A stretch of DNA of 29,252 nt from CAZUFB01 sp964619775 (GCA_964619775.1 CAZUFB010000022.1:1-29252); one strand, 5' to 3'. Positions 13,815 through 22,544 are shown, numbered from the stretch's first letter. The notes: generated by a model not told the origin, from the letters alone. Made by a program: numbers and translations.

Positions 13815-15134
13815 CTACAGCGCCCCGCTCATCCAGGCGTCGGTGTCCTCGACGCGGACGACCGCCGCGGTGCCGCGCACGCCTGCAAGCGTCTCTATAC
13901 GGCGGCAGGCGGCGCGCACGTCGGCCTCACGGGCCAGGTGGGTTACCACAATGAGCGGTGTCGGCAGCCCGGGTTCGGCGGAAGGCTGGCTCACGTTGGC
14001 CAGGCTCACGCCGTGCTCGGCAAAGATGGACGCCACCTCTCCGAGCACGCCGACGCGGTCTTCGAGCACCAGGCGCACAAAGTAGCGGTCGTGCAGCTCG
14101 GCCACCGGGCACATCGGGAGCACCCGGTCGTAGGGAGCCGCCTCGATAGAGGGGCGTTCGTCATGGGCCAGGGGGGCCGCCAAGGCCAAGATGTCGCCCA
14201 TAACCGCGCTCGCCGTGGGAAACGCCCCGGCGCCCGCTCCGTAGAGCATGGTTTCACCCACCGCGTCCCCCACCACGTAGACGGCATTGAACACACCCTC
14301 CACGCTGGCAAGCTGGTGGCGTTCGGGAATCATCGCGGGATGGACGCGCACGTCGAGGCCGGCCGGCGTCTTGCGCGCCACGCCCAAAAGCTTCACACGG
14401 TAGCCGAACTCGCGCGCGAATGCGATGTCCTGCGCGGTGATGGAGCGGATGCCCTCGACGGTCGACACGTCGTCGAGGGTCACGCGCGTGTTGAAGCCGA
14501 TCGTAGCCAAAATAGCCATCTTGGCGGCGGCGTCCCAACCGTCGACGTCGGCCGTGGGGTCGGCCTCGGCATAGCCTAGGCGTTGGGCTTCGGCCAGCGC
14601 CTCGTCGAAGGACAGCCCCTCGCGCTCCATACGCGTGAGGATGTAGTTGGTCGTGCCGTTGACGATGCCCGCAATCGTGAGGATCTCGTTGCCGGCAAAC
14701 GACCGCTCGAGCGCCTCGACGATGGGGATGCCGCCCGCCGCCGCAGCCTCGCATTTGAGCTGCACGCCGGCATCGTGCGCCAGACCCGCCATGCGGCCCA
14801 TGTCGTGGGCGAGCATCGCCTTGTTCGCCGTGACGACGTGCTTGCCCGCGGCGAAAGCCGCCTCGAAGATCTCGGTCGCCGGATGGTCGCCGCCGACGAG
14901 TTCCACGACGATGTCGACCTCGGGATCATCGACGACGTCGCGCCAGTCGGTGGTGAAGACGCCCGGTTCCAGCCCCAACTCCCCCACGTGCGCCGCGCTG
15001 CGGGCGCAGGCGCGCTGCAGGCGCAGGTCGACACCGTAGGACGCCAGGTAGCGCGCGCGGTGGCGCTGCAGAAGGCGGACGACGCCGCCGCCCACGGTGC
15101 CCAGGCCGACAACGCCGATTCGTACGGTGCTCAT
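13815..15134 (-). CDS. hom: Homoserine dehydrogenase
   Basis: A 439-residue enzyme that reduces aspartate semialdehyde to homoserine with NAD(P)H, the branch point to threonine and methionine. The Rossmann motif IGVVGLGTVGGGV is at residues 6-18. VELVGGDHPA and TANKAMLA (K105) follow, then AAAGGIPIVEAL and GIVNGTTNYIL. The family signature is ADPTADVDGWDAAAK at about 191-205, with its catalytic Lys. Residues from about 360 form an ACT domain (YFVRLVLEDRVGVLGEVASIF), indicating allosteric control, commonly by threonine. The ribosome site GAGAGGAG is 7 bases before the ATG. It follows argS by 57 bases. No T-box or S-box leader is visible in front of it. Confidence 0.97.
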   Translation of the reverse strand: MSTVRIGVVGLGTVGGGVVRLLQRHRARYLASYGVDLRLQRACARSAAHVGELGLEPGVFTTDWRDVVDDPEVDIVVELVGGDHPATEIFEAAFAAGKHVVTANKAMLAHDMGRMAGLAHDAGVQLKCEAAAAGGIPIVEALERSFAGNEILTIAGIVNGTTNYILTRMEREGLSFDEALAEAQRLGYAEADPTADVDGWDAAAKMAILATIGFNTRVTLDDVSTVEGIRSITAQDIAFAREFGYRVKLLGVARKTPAGLDVRVHPAMIPERHQLASVEGVFNAVYVVGDAVGETMLYGAGAGAFPTASAVMGDILALAAPLAHDERPSIEAAPYDRVLPMCPVAELHDRYFVRLVLEDRVGVLGEVASIFAEHGVSLANVSQPSAEPGLPTPLIVVTHLAREADVRAACRRIETLAGVRGTAAVVRVEDTDAWMSGAL

Positions 15135-15191
15135 TGGCTTGCTCCTCTCTGCCGCCCCGGGCGGCTTGCGTGCAGGCTCCTGTCGGAAGCG

Positions 15192-17117
15192 CTACGCGGC
15201 GTCCCCGCCCTGCTCGGCGGCGTCCCCGACGGGGCGCTGGCCCATGCTTTGGGGTGCCGACACACCGATAAGCGCGAGAGTCTGCGCCAGCACGCGCCGG
15301 GTCGCGTCGCAGGCGGCGAGGCGGGCGCGTGTAAGCTCGGGGTCGTCGGTCAATACGTGGCAGTTCGTGTAAAACACATGGAACGCCGCCGCCAGCTCGG
15401 TCGCGTAGTGGGTCAGACGGAAGGGTGCGAGGTCCTTCGCGCAACCCGCCACCAGCTCGCCGAAGTGCGCGATGTGGCGCGCCAGGGCCAGCTCGGCGGG
15501 ATTGGTGAGCAACCCCAGGTCGGGGTCGGCGCCCACGACGCCGTCGGCCAGGGCGTCCATGTCGGTCTCCCGGCCGCGCATCTGCTCGCAGTCCGCCGCA
15601 CGGCGCAGGATCGAGCAGATGCGCGCATGGGCGTACTGCACGTAATACACCGGGTTGTCCGAGCTCTGACGGGTCGCCAGCTCGATGTCGAAGTCGATCT
15701 CCTGGTCGCTCGAACGCGACAGCAGGATGAAGCGGGTCGCGTCGCGACCCACCTCGTCGAGCAGCTCCTCGAAGGTGACCATCGTGCCGCGGCGCTTGCT
15801 CATACGCACCGGAACGCCGTTGCGCAGCAGGTTTACAAGCTGGCCGAGCAGCACCTCGAGCGCGCCTTCGCGGCCCAGGGCCGCCACGGCGGCCTGCATG
15901 CGGGGCACGTAGCCGTGGTGGTCGGCCCCCCAGATGTCCACAAGGCGGTCGAACCCGCGGGCGAGCTTGTCGGCGTGGTAGGCGATGTCGGCCGCGAAAT
16001 AGGTGTAGGAGCCGTCACCCTTGACAAGTACGCGGTCCTTGTCGTCGCCGAAGTCGGTGGAGCGGAACCAGCGCGCCCCCTCCAGGTTGTAGAGCTCGCC
16101 GGCGGCGTCGAGCTGGTCGAAGGCCCGCGTGACGGCCGTGGCGCCGTCGGGCCCCGCGGCGTGCAGCGTGCGCTCGGAGAACCACACGTCGAACTCGCAG
16201 CCGCAGCGTGCCAGCACCTCCTTGATGTTGGCAAGCATCGTCGCGTAGCCGCGCTCGCGAAACGCCAACAGGCGCTCCTCCTGCGAGAGGTCGAGGTCGG
16301 AGGCACCGTCCTCGTCGAAGAACGCCCGCGCTGCGTCGACGATGTAGGTGCCACCGTAGGAGTCGGCACCCAGCTCGCCGGTGAAGTCGTCAGTGAGCCG
16401 GTGGGTCTCGGGGCGCTCGCCGTCGGGGTCGTCGAGCGCGGCGAGGCGGTCGGCCTCGAGCGCGGCACACGCCTCGTCCGCCGTGGCTCCGTCGGCGACC
16501 AGCGCACAGATCTGACGGTAGCGCTTCTCGATGGAGGAGGCGAAGACGTTCATCTGGTTGCCGGCGTCGTTGATGTAGAACTCGCGGGTCACGTCCCAAC
16601 CCGCAAACGAGAGCACGTTGCACAGCGAGTCGCCCAGCGCGGCCCAGCGCCCGTGGCCCACGTGCATGGGCCCCACGGGGTTGGCGCTCACGAACTCCAC
16701 GTTCACCGAGCGCCCCGCACCGGCATCGCTGCGGCCGAAAGAGGCACCTTCACGGCGGACCTGGCCGAACACGCCGGCGACCGCAGCCGGCGTAAGGCGG
16801 AAGTTGAGGAAGCCCGGACCCGCGACCTCCACGCCGGCGACGTCGGGGTCGGCCGGCAGGTGCGCGGCGACGGCCGCGGCGACGTCCTTGGGTGCGCGGC
16901 GCGCGGCCTTGGCGCAACGCAGGGCGACCGTCGAGGTCCAGTCGCCCTTGGCCGAATCGCCCGTGCGTTCGATGCCCAGGTCGCCGGCCTCGAAGACGGG
17001 CAGGTCGCCGGCCTGCTGTGCAGAGGAGAGACCCTGCGCCACCAGCGCGGCGATGCGGGTGCGCATACCCATGTCGTCGTAGGCGGCCTGCGCCGCGCTC
17101 ATGCGTTCACAACTCAT
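15192..17117 (-). CDS. argS: Arginine--tRNA ligase
   Basis: A 641-residue class I synthetase, longer than the usual 550-590. The Add-1 N-terminal domain ends near GPGFLNFRL. The HIGH-like motif is PVGPMHVGHGRW (HVGH at 152-155), followed by YINDAGNQM. The KMSK-type loop is RMSKRRGTMVTFEELLDEVG at about 438-457, preceded by DIWGADHHGYVPRMQAA. The anticodon-binding DALR-type C-terminus includes VQYAHARICSILRRA. About 40 acidic extra residues are inserted after YRQICALVADG, around 206-252. The first ATG is kept because AAAGG lies about 10 bases before it; a second ATG five codons in is possible. It sits 83 bases after pncB and 57 before hom. Confidence 0.97.
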   Translation of the reverse strand: MSCERMSAAQAAYDDMGMRTRIAALVAQGLSSAQQAGDLPVFEAGDLGIERTGDSAKGDWTSTVALRCAKAARRAPKDVAAAVAAHLPADPDVAGVEVAGPGFLNFRLTPAAVAGVFGQVRREGASFGRSDAGAGRSVNVEFVSANPVGPMHVGHGRWAALGDSLCNVLSFAGWDVTREFYINDAGNQMNVFASSIEKRYRQICALVADGATADEACAALEADRLAALDDPDGERPETHRLTDDFTGELGADSYGGTYIVDAARAFFDEDGASDLDLSQEERLLAFRERGYATMLANIKEVLARCGCEFDVWFSERTLHAAGPDGATAVTRAFDQLDAAGELYNLEGARWFRSTDFGDDKDRVLVKGDGSYTYFAADIAYHADKLARGFDRLVDIWGADHHGYVPRMQAAVAALGREGALEVLLGQLVNLLRNGVPVRMSKRRGTMVTFEELLDEVGRDATRFILLSRSSDQEIDFDIELATRQSSDNPVYYVQYAHARICSILRRAADCEQMRGRETDMDALADGVVGADPDLGLLTNPAELALARHIAHFGELVAGCAKDLAPFRLTHYATELAAAFHVFYTNCHVLTDDPELTRARLAACDATRRVLAQTLALIGVSAPQSMGQRPVGDAAEQGGDAA

Positions 17118-17200
17118 CCGTACTGCCTTTCTCGACCGGCCCTCCCACAGATCGGCCGGCCCGTCGTCTCTTCACACAGCCAGAACACGCAAACCTCTTC

Positions 17201-18721
17201 TCAGCGCCAGGTGAGGTCGTGCTGGCGCCCGCGCGCCTCGGCAATCATCGTCTGGCGCAGCTCGTGCAGTCCCCGCTCGAGGCCTACCGGATAGACCTGC
17301 GGGTTGAAAAAGCGCTTGCACGCCGGGTCGAGCCCGTCGAGGTTGGCGCGCGCCCGCTCGCGCGCCGCCGCAAGGGGCTCGGGTTCGCCGACGCGCTCGC
17401 CACCGCGCACCACAGGGTGCAGCATGCGCTCGAACGAAAGCCCGTCGAGCGTCATCGTGAGCAGCGGGTCGTTCACATCCACGATCGTGGGAGTCTCGCC
17501 GTCAGGGAACGATGCATCGCAAATCATGTCGGCAACCAGGTTGCCCGCCCCGTCGCGATAGCGGCGCAGATCCTGCACACCGGGGATGGTGCGCTTGTAC
17601 ACCTGCTCGGAAACCTTGAGCACCGGAGTCCACGCCTTGCCCGGCATGCGCTTGGCCGAAACCTTGTAGACGCCCGCCATCGCCGGCTGGTCGAAGCAGG
17701 TCACCAGCTTTGTGCCCACGCCGAAGCCGTCGACCGCCGCACCCTGGCGCAGCAGCGACTCGATGAGCATCTCGTCGAGGTCGTTCGAGACGACGATCTT
17801 CACATAGGCAAGGCCCGCCTCGTCAAGCATCGCGCGGGCGCGCCGCGACAGCGCCGCCAAGTCGCCCGAATCGATGCGCACCCCGGCCAGACGCTCGCCG
17901 CGGGCCTCCATCTCGCGGCCCACCACAATCGCGTTCTTGACGCCGCGCACCACGTCGTAGGTGTCCACAAGCAGCGTGCAGTTGGCGGGGCTCGCCGCGG
18001 CGTAGGCTCGGAAGGCCGTCAGCTCGTCGGGGAAGGACATCACCCACGAGTGGGCATGCGTCCCCGAGCACGGGATGCCGAAACGCTGCGCGGCGAGCAC
18101 GTTTGAGGTGGAGCTGCACCCCCCCACATAGGCCGCCCGGGCCGCCGAGAGCGCCCCGTCGGGACCCTGGGCGCGCCGCAGGCCGAATTCGGCGACCGGC
18201 CGGCCGGCGGCGGCAAGGCACACCCGGGCCGCCTTGGTGGCGACGAGCGACTCGAAGTTCACGAGGTTGAGCAGCGCCGACTCGACGAGCTGGCAGTCGA
18301 TGACCGGGCCGGTGACCCGCACCACCGGCTCGCGGGGAAACGCCAGGTCGCCTTCGCACAGCGCGTCCACCGTCAAACGGGGGCGCCACCGCGCCAGCCA
18401 CTCCAGGAAGTCCGCGGAAAAAATCGGACCTCCGCCGGGGGCCTCGAGGCCGGCAAGGTAGGCGACATCCTCCTCGGTATAGTAGAAGCGCTCGAGAAGC
18501 GAGGCGATGCGCCCTGTGCCGCACACGAGGGTGAAGCCGCCGCCGCAGGGGTTCTCGCGAAAGAACACCGTGAAGCACGCCTGCATCTCGGCCATGCCGC
18601 TGCGCCAGTAGCCCTCCGCCATCGCAATCTCGTACAAATCCGTCAAAAGCCCCGCGTTGCACGTCCCGCACGGGCTGAACTCGGCGGCCTGTGCGGCTTC
18701 CCGCGCACCTTTGCGTCCCAT
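17201..18721 (-). CDS. pncB: Nicotinate phosphoribosyltransferase
   Basis: A 506-residue enzyme that joins nicotinate with PRPP to give nicotinate mononucleotide, the entry step of the Preiss-Handler NAD salvage route. Motifs include LLTDLYEIAMAEGYWRSG at the N-terminus, NLVNFESLVATKAAR, GGCSSTSNVLAAQRFGIP, GTHAHSWVMSFPDE (with the phosphorylated His of the family), LLVDTYDVVRGVKNAI and GVRIDSGDLAALS. VSNDLDEMLIESL and FGVGTKLVTC lie in the phosphoribosyl-binding barrel. The C-terminal third is typical of the longer bacterial form. I chose the ATG at 18721 because AGGAGG precedes it; 43 more open codons upstream show no family similarity and overlap a large hairpin. It is preceded by the small membrane-protein gene. 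Confidence 0.96.
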   Translation of the reverse strand: MGRKGAREAAQAAEFSPCGTCNAGLLTDLYEIAMAEGYWRSGMAEMQACFTVFFRENPCGGGFTLVCGTGRIASLLERFYYTEEDVAYLAGLEAPGGGPIFSADFLEWLARWRPRLTVDALCEGDLAFPREPVVRVTGPVIDCQLVESALLNLVNFESLVATKAARVCLAAAGRPVAEFGLRRAQGPDGALSAARAAYVGGCSSTSNVLAAQRFGIPCSGTHAHSWVMSFPDELTAFRAYAAASPANCTLLVDTYDVVRGVKNAIVVGREMEARGERLAGVRIDSGDLAALSRRARAMLDEAGLAYVKIVVSNDLDEMLIESLLRQGAAVDGFGVGTKLVTCFDQPAMAGVYKVSAKRMPGKAWTPVLKVSEQVYKRTIPGVQDLRRYRDGAGNLVADMICDASFPDGETPTIVDVNDPLLTMTLDGLSFERMLHPVVRGGERVGEPEPLAAARERARANLDGLDPACKRFFNPQVYPVGLERGLHELRQTMIAEARGRQHDLTWR

Positions 18722-18752
18722 CCCGAAAAGGTCCTCCTCGCAACTTACGCCT

Positions 18753-18794
18753 GCGCCTGCGCACGCGGCCCCTCGCGGGACCGGGCGCAGGCGC
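18753..18794 (-). other. Large compound hairpin just upstream of pncB
   Basis: GCGCCTGCGC (18753-18762) and GCGCAGGCGC (18785-18794) are a perfect 10-bp inverted repeat. The 22 bases between them can form an inner GTCCC-GCGA-GGGGC hairpin. The structure ends only a few bases upstream of the AGGAGG site of pncB. No T-run follows, so it is not a normal intrinsic terminator. It matches no NAD-sensing RNA that I recognise. Confidence 0.5.
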
Positions 18795-18828
18795 GTCCCG
18801 GCATCTATGGTAGAACCGCCGTATGTCC

Positions 18829-19146
18829 TCAGTGGGTGGTGTTGAACCAAATCAGATAAAACACCAGGGCCACGGCGAGCGCGGCGGCGACGCCCAGCAC
18901 GATCTTCTGCTTGACCGACATGGGAGGCAGGTCGTCAAGGCTGTAGTCGGGGTTCTCGCGCTCACGACGGCGCTCCTCCTTTCGGCGCTCTCGCTCGGCG
19001 TAGTATTCGGCGTCTTCCTTGAGGTGCTTCTGATCCCTTCGGAGCCGTTCGAGCTCCTCGCGCTCGACGCGTTCCTTCGCCGCGCGCAGCTCCTCGAGCT
19101 CGGCACGTTCCTCGTCGGTCAGCGGCGTGGGCTCGTTGTATGCCAT
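18829..19146 (-). CDS. Small tail-anchored membrane protein with charged coiled coil
   Basis: A 105-residue protein of no recognised family. Residues 1-65 are extremely charged and helical (EERAELEELRAAKERVEREEL and onward), predicted to form a coiled coil in the cytoplasm. SLDDLPPMSVKQKI leads to a single hydrophobic segment at about residues 81-100 (VLGVAAALAVALVFYLIW), ending NTTH; this is the topology of a C-terminally anchored protein. AAAGGAACCGTAC before the ATG at 19146 fixes the start. The frame is open further upstream but those residues look like non-coding translation. A TATAAT box at 19220-19225 lies 70 bases before the start. It precedes pncB by 107 bases. The function is unknown. 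Confidence 0.8.
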   Translation of the reverse strand: MAYNEPTPLTDEERAELEELRAAKERVEREELERLRRDQKHLKEDAEYYAERERRKEERRRERENPDYSLDDLPPMSVKQKIVLGVAAALAVALVFYLIWFNTTH

Positions 19147-19219
19147 GTACGGTTCCTTTCTTTCGGCGGACGCCGGGCAGGCGCGACCGCACGGCGGCTT
19201 CGCAGGTGCAATTTGGGGC

Positions 19220-19225
19220 ATTATA
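19220..19225 (-). promoter_or_regulatory. Consensus -10 (TATAAT) for the small membrane-protein gene
   Basis: The minus strand reads GGGTATAATGCC, a perfect -10 hexamer in otherwise GC-rich sequence, 74 bases upstream of the start at 19146. No good -35 is seen at 16-18 bases spacing (TCTTCC at 17). It supports a separate transcript for this gene and possibly pncB-argS-hom. Confidence 0.5.
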
Positions 19226-19253
19226 CCCGTGCCTCGCCAATCGGAAGACCTCC

Positions 19254-19343
19254 TCAGGGGAGCGTCTCCCAGTACACAAGGTTCAGCACCGTCGTTAGCG
19301 CGGCAAGCACCACCACGGCACAGGCGGCGCGCTGGCGGCGCAT
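19254..19343 (-). CDS. Possible 29-residue membrane peptide
   Basis: A very short frame, MRRQRAACAVVVLAALTTVL followed by NLVYWETLP. It looks like a single transmembrane helix with a positive N-terminus. The frame stays open upstream back to the TGA of the radical SAM gene. No ribosome binding site is seen before this ATG, and no in-frame start with one was found upstream. It may be a small membrane protein or the remnant of one. Low confidence; the 19254-19427 stretch otherwise holds no gene. Confidence 0.25.
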   Translation of the reverse strand: MRRQRAACAVVVLAALTTVLNLVYWETLP

Positions 19344-19427
19344 CCAGGCGCGGATAGGTGTGCGTGACCGTGAACAGCCTCTCGGCGGTCGCGGCGGGAC
19401 GGTGCTGCAGGTTTGGCGGGAAGGCCC

Positions 19428-20408
19428 TCACGGACTCCCTCCCTCGCCGGCTTCGACCCCGGTGCCGTCGAACTCCGGAACGAAGCTCTCCCCCACCGTA
19501 CCGCCCTGCTGCCACCACATCGTCTCGAAGCCCAGCACGTCGGCATAGTCGAGCACGGCCTCGTACTCGTCGTCCAGAACAGGCCGTGCCAGCTCGGGAA
19601 AGCCCGCAAGCCTCGCCCCAAGGTGCGCAGGCGGGGTGTACTGGTTCATCACCGACAGGTCGATGCGGTTGCCGAAGCGCTCCCATAGCAGGTCGAGCGC
19701 ACGGTAGGAGTTGCCGAGGCGGCCGGGCAGCACAAGGTGCCGCACGATGACGCCCCGCTGCATGGCCCCGTCGGCGTCGCACGACCGGCCGCCGGCGCGC
19801 TCCACCTGAGCCACCATGCGCCCGATCGCCTCGAGCGCGACCTGCGGGTAATCAGCCGCCCCCGACAGGGCGGCCGCCAGTGCGGCGTCGGAATACTTGA
19901 AGTCGGGCAACCACACCTGCACGGTATCCTCGAGGGCATCTACCACCTCGGGCAGCTCGTAGCCCGAGGTGTTGTAGACCACCGGCACCTCGAGTCCCCG
20001 GCCGCGCGCAAGCGACACGGCGGCGCGCACCTGCGGCGCGTAGTGGGTGGCGGTCACGAGGTTCACGTTGAGGGCACCCTGCGCCTGCAGGTCGAGCATC
20101 GACAAGGCAAGCCCCTCCACGTCGGCCTCGACGCCCCAACCTCCGGCCGAGATGCGGTCGTTCTGGCAGAACGCGCACTTGAGCGGACAGTTTGAGAAGA
20201 ACACCGCCCCGCTGCCCCGCTCGCCCGAGATGGGGGGCTCCTCCCAGAAATGCAAGGCCGCACGCGCCACGAGCAGGCGCCCGTCCGCACCGCACAGGCC
20301 CCGCCTCCCTGCGAGGCGGCGGGCGCCGCAGCGCCGCGGGCACAGGCCGCATTCCTCGAGGGAGTCGGGCAGCGCCAGCGGGTCGGCGGCGCGCGGCGCT
20401 GACGTCAC
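19428..20408 (-). CDS. Radical SAM protein, PflX-like (COG1313 type)
   Basis: A 326-residue protein. The radical SAM motif CPLKCAFC (C74, C78, C81) coordinates the 4Fe-4S cluster that cleaves S-adenosylmethionine. An N-terminal set of cysteines (C20, C23, C27, C39 in EECGLCPRRCGARRLAGRRG and LCG) is typical of PflX-like proteins and may hold a second cluster or zinc. The barrel continues with VTATHYAPQVRAAV, VPVVYNTSGYE, VWLPDFKYSD and VIVRHLVLPGRLGNS. The family is related to pyruvate formate-lyase activases but its substrate is unknown. The start is GTG at 20408, whose last bases overlap the gatD TGA (GTGA), with a GGGGGAAGC site before it. This implies translational coupling to murT-gatD. 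Confidence 0.88.
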   Translation of the reverse strand: MTSAPRAADPLALPDSLEECGLCPRRCGARRLAGRRGLCGADGRLLVARAALHFWEEPPISGERGSGAVFFSNCPLKCAFCQNDRISAGGWGVEADVEGLALSMLDLQAQGALNVNLVTATHYAPQVRAAVSLARGRGLEVPVVYNTSGYELPEVVDALEDTVQVWLPDFKYSDAALAAALSGAADYPQVALEAIGRMVAQVERAGGRSCDADGAMQRGVIVRHLVLPGRLGNSYRALDLLWERFGNRIDLSVMNQYTPPAHLGARLAGFPELARPVLDDEYEAVLDYADVLGFETMWWQQGGTVGESFVPEFDGTGVEAGEGGSP

Positions 20409-21142
20409 GCTTCCCCCGCGCGCATGCGCCCGGCCATCACGCGGTTGGCCGCGAGCTCCTCCGCGTCGTTGAGCGGTTCGAGGTCGACCGGCGCCCCGCC
20501 GCGCCGCTCGAGGGCGCGCGCAAGGAGCCAGTCGGCGATACCGGGGTTCTTGGGCAGCAGCGGGCCGTGGATGTAGGTGCCCACGACGTTGCCGGCTAGG
20601 CATCCCTCCCCGCCGGAGGACCCGTCGTTGCCGTGGCCGTGCAGCACGCGCCCGAACGGCCTCACTCCCGCGCCCAGGTGGGTGCGGCCCCCGTGGTTCT
20701 CGTAGCCCACCACCGGCTCGTCGACAAGCTCGGTCTGTACCATGACGTTGCCTATGAGACGCGGGGAGCCGCGGTCGGTGTACATGTCGACGAGCGCCAA
20801 GCCCGGAACCTCCTCGTCGCCCATCAGATAGCTGCGCCCCAGCAGCTGGTAACCGCCGCAGACGGCCAGCAGTACGCCGCCGTCGGCCGTATAGGCGCGC
20901 AGCTCGTCGCCAACCGCGAGCAACTGGTCGCAGACGATCTTCTGCTCGCGGTCGCTGCCGCCACCGATGAACGCGATGTCGACGTCCGCAAACGAGGGTC
21001 GCTCGCCGTAACGAACCGGCATGACCTCCACGGCGATGCCGCGCCAGGCGCAGCGCCGCTCAAGCACGATGACGTTGCCTCCGTCCCCGTAGAGATTCAG
21101 CAGTTCGGGAAACAGGTGGGCTATCTTGAGCGGCGCGCTCAC
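20405..21142 (-). CDS. gatD: Lipid II isoglutaminyl synthase, glutamine amidotransferase subunit
   Basis: A 245-residue class I glutaminase (CobB/CobQ-like fold) that supplies ammonia to MurT for amidation of D-glutamate in the lipid II stem peptide on the cytoplasmic face of the membrane. Diagnostic parts are KIAHLFPELLNLYGDGGNVI at the N-terminus, IAFIGGGSDREQ, VCGGYQLLG with the nucleophile Cys at residue 95, GYENHGGRTHLG and GTYIHGPLLPKNP with the catalytic His at 192. These positions agree with staphylococcal GatD. The start is GTG at 21142, overlapping the murT stop by the GTGA arrangement and preceded by GGGGGTGG; the family N-terminus begins exactly there. Confidence 0.96.
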   Translation of the reverse strand: MSAPLKIAHLFPELLNLYGDGGNVIVLERRCAWRGIAVEVMPVRYGERPSFADVDIAFIGGGSDREQKIVCDQLLAVGDELRAYTADGGVLLAVCGGYQLLGRSYLMGDEEVPGLALVDMYTDRGSPRLIGNVMVQTELVDEPVVGYENHGGRTHLGAGVRPFGRVLHGHGNDGSSGGEGCLAGNVVGTYIHGPLLPKNPGIADWLLARALERRGGAPVDLEPLNDAEELAANRVMAGRMRAGEA

Positions 21143-22488
21143 AGAACCACCCCCAGGCGCTCGAGCTCGGCCTTGGCACCCCACAGGGCTGAGTAGTTCG
21201 TCAAGACCCACACGCGCCACGGGGCCGGCAGGTCACGCACCGCATCGAGCACCTCGGCGACGCTGCCGGCAAGACCGGCCTCGACGCCGGCGTACTTGAG
21301 GCGGACCTGCATGTCGTTGGCGCGGTGCCCTCCCGCGAACACGCGGACCTCGCCAACCTCGCGCAAGCGTTCGAAGTCGACGTCCCACAGCCACGAAACG
21401 TCTTTGCCGTCGTTGTAGTCGTCGTTGATGACCACGTAGACGACCTTGGGCGACGCGTCCTGCATCAGCAGGGACATGTTCTGGTTGAACCCCGTGGGGT
21501 TTTTGGCGAGGTTGAGCGTCACGCGCCGCCCCGCCACGTCGAAGCGCTGCAGGCGGCCGTTTGCGGGACGGTAGGCGTCGAGCGCCCTGCCGAACGCGTC
21601 GGCACCGACCCCCATGAGATGCGCGGCGGCGAAGGCGGCGAGCATGTTGTAGACCATGTAGGTCCCGCCCATGCGCGTCTCCAGGCGCACCGGGGCGCCA
21701 AGGCCTTCGCCGACGACGTCGAACGACACCCCGCCGTCGCCCACGCGCACGTTGCGCGCGGCAAAGACCAGGGCCGGCCGGGAAAAACCGCATGCCGTGC
21801 AGGCGTAGCTGCCCAGCTGGCCGTACTGGCGGTAGGCGTAGGAAAGCGGCGCGCCGCACAGCTGGCAGAACCCGCCCCCCGTCACCCGGTCGCCCACCAA
21901 CCCCATGTCCTCGTCGACCCCGAAGGTAACGGCGCTCCCACCGCGGGCGCGCACCCGCGCGGCCACGCCCTCGCACAGCGGGTCGTCGGCGTCGTAGACC
22001 AGCACGGTCTGCGGCGACGCCTCGAGGGCAGCGACGACGGTCTGCTGCACGCGGTCGATCTCCCCGCAGCGGTCGAGCTGGTCGCGGAACAGGTTGAGCA
22101 GCACCAGGTAGCGCGGTTTGAGACCGGGCACGACGCGCACCGTCGACAGCTCGTCGTTCTCGAAAACCCCCCAGTCCGCGCCACGGCCCGGAAGCAGCGC
22201 CGTGGCTATGCCCGACTCCATGTTCGCGCCTTCGCGGTTGCACAGGACGTGCGCACCCGACGCCTTGACGGCATGGGCGAGCACGTTGGTCGTGGTGGTC
22301 TTGCCGTTGGTGCCGCACACCACGGTGCTACCGCAGGCAAGCTTGCCGGCCAGCGAGTCGATGACATGCGGATCGACGGCCAGGGCGACGCGCCCCGGCA
22401 GCGTGGTGGCGCCGCGGTGCAGGACCTTGCGCATGCCCCACGAGCAGGCAAGCCCCGCGGCACGCGCCACGGAGGTGCGCATTCCCAT
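21139..22488 (-). CDS. murT: Lipid II isoglutaminyl synthase, Mur ligase-like subunit
   Basis: A 449-residue protein that with GatD converts the alpha-carboxyl of D-Glu in lipid II to the amide, using ATP. The P-loop VCGTNGKTTTTNVLA is at about 57-71. VFENDELSTVRVVPGLKPRY and LNLFRDQLDRCGEID belong to the Mur central domain. A four-cysteine zinc ribbon (C208, C211, C230, C233; CQLC then CTAC) is the family insertion. The DUF1727 C-terminal domain carries NKNPTG-like LAKNPTGFNQNM and NDDYNDGKDVSWLWD. I prefer the ATG at 22488 because AAAGGGAGG sits 5-6 bases before it; the ATG six codons upstream lacks proper spacing. It follows the M32 peptidase gene by 56 bases and is coupled to gatD. Confidence 0.96.
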   Translation of the reverse strand: MGMRTSVARAAGLACSWGMRKVLHRGATTLPGRVALAVDPHVIDSLAGKLACGSTVVCGTNGKTTTTNVLAHAVKASGAHVLCNREGANMESGIATALLPGRGADWGVFENDELSTVRVVPGLKPRYLVLLNLFRDQLDRCGEIDRVQQTVVAALEASPQTVLVYDADDPLCEGVAARVRARGGSAVTFGVDEDMGLVGDRVTGGGFCQLCGAPLSYAYRQYGQLGSYACTACGFSRPALVFAARNVRVGDGGVSFDVVGEGLGAPVRLETRMGGTYMVYNMLAAFAAAHLMGVGADAFGRALDAYRPANGRLQRFDVAGRRVTLNLAKNPTGFNQNMSLLMQDASPKVVYVVINDDYNDGKDVSWLWDVDFERLREVGEVRVFAGGHRANDMQVRLKYAGVEAGLAGSVAEVLDAVRDLPAPWRVWVLTNYSALWGAKAELERLGVVL

Positions 22489-22544
22489 GCCGGCCTCCCT
22501 TTCCATCCCCTTGCGCTCCCGCTCCCAGTCCGAGGACGCGAGGC

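Noticed and set aside
18829..19782. A 317-residue version of the small membrane protein
   Set aside because: The upstream part overlaps the radical SAM gene and looks like non-coding translation. A TATAAT box and a good ribosome site support the short form starting at 19146.
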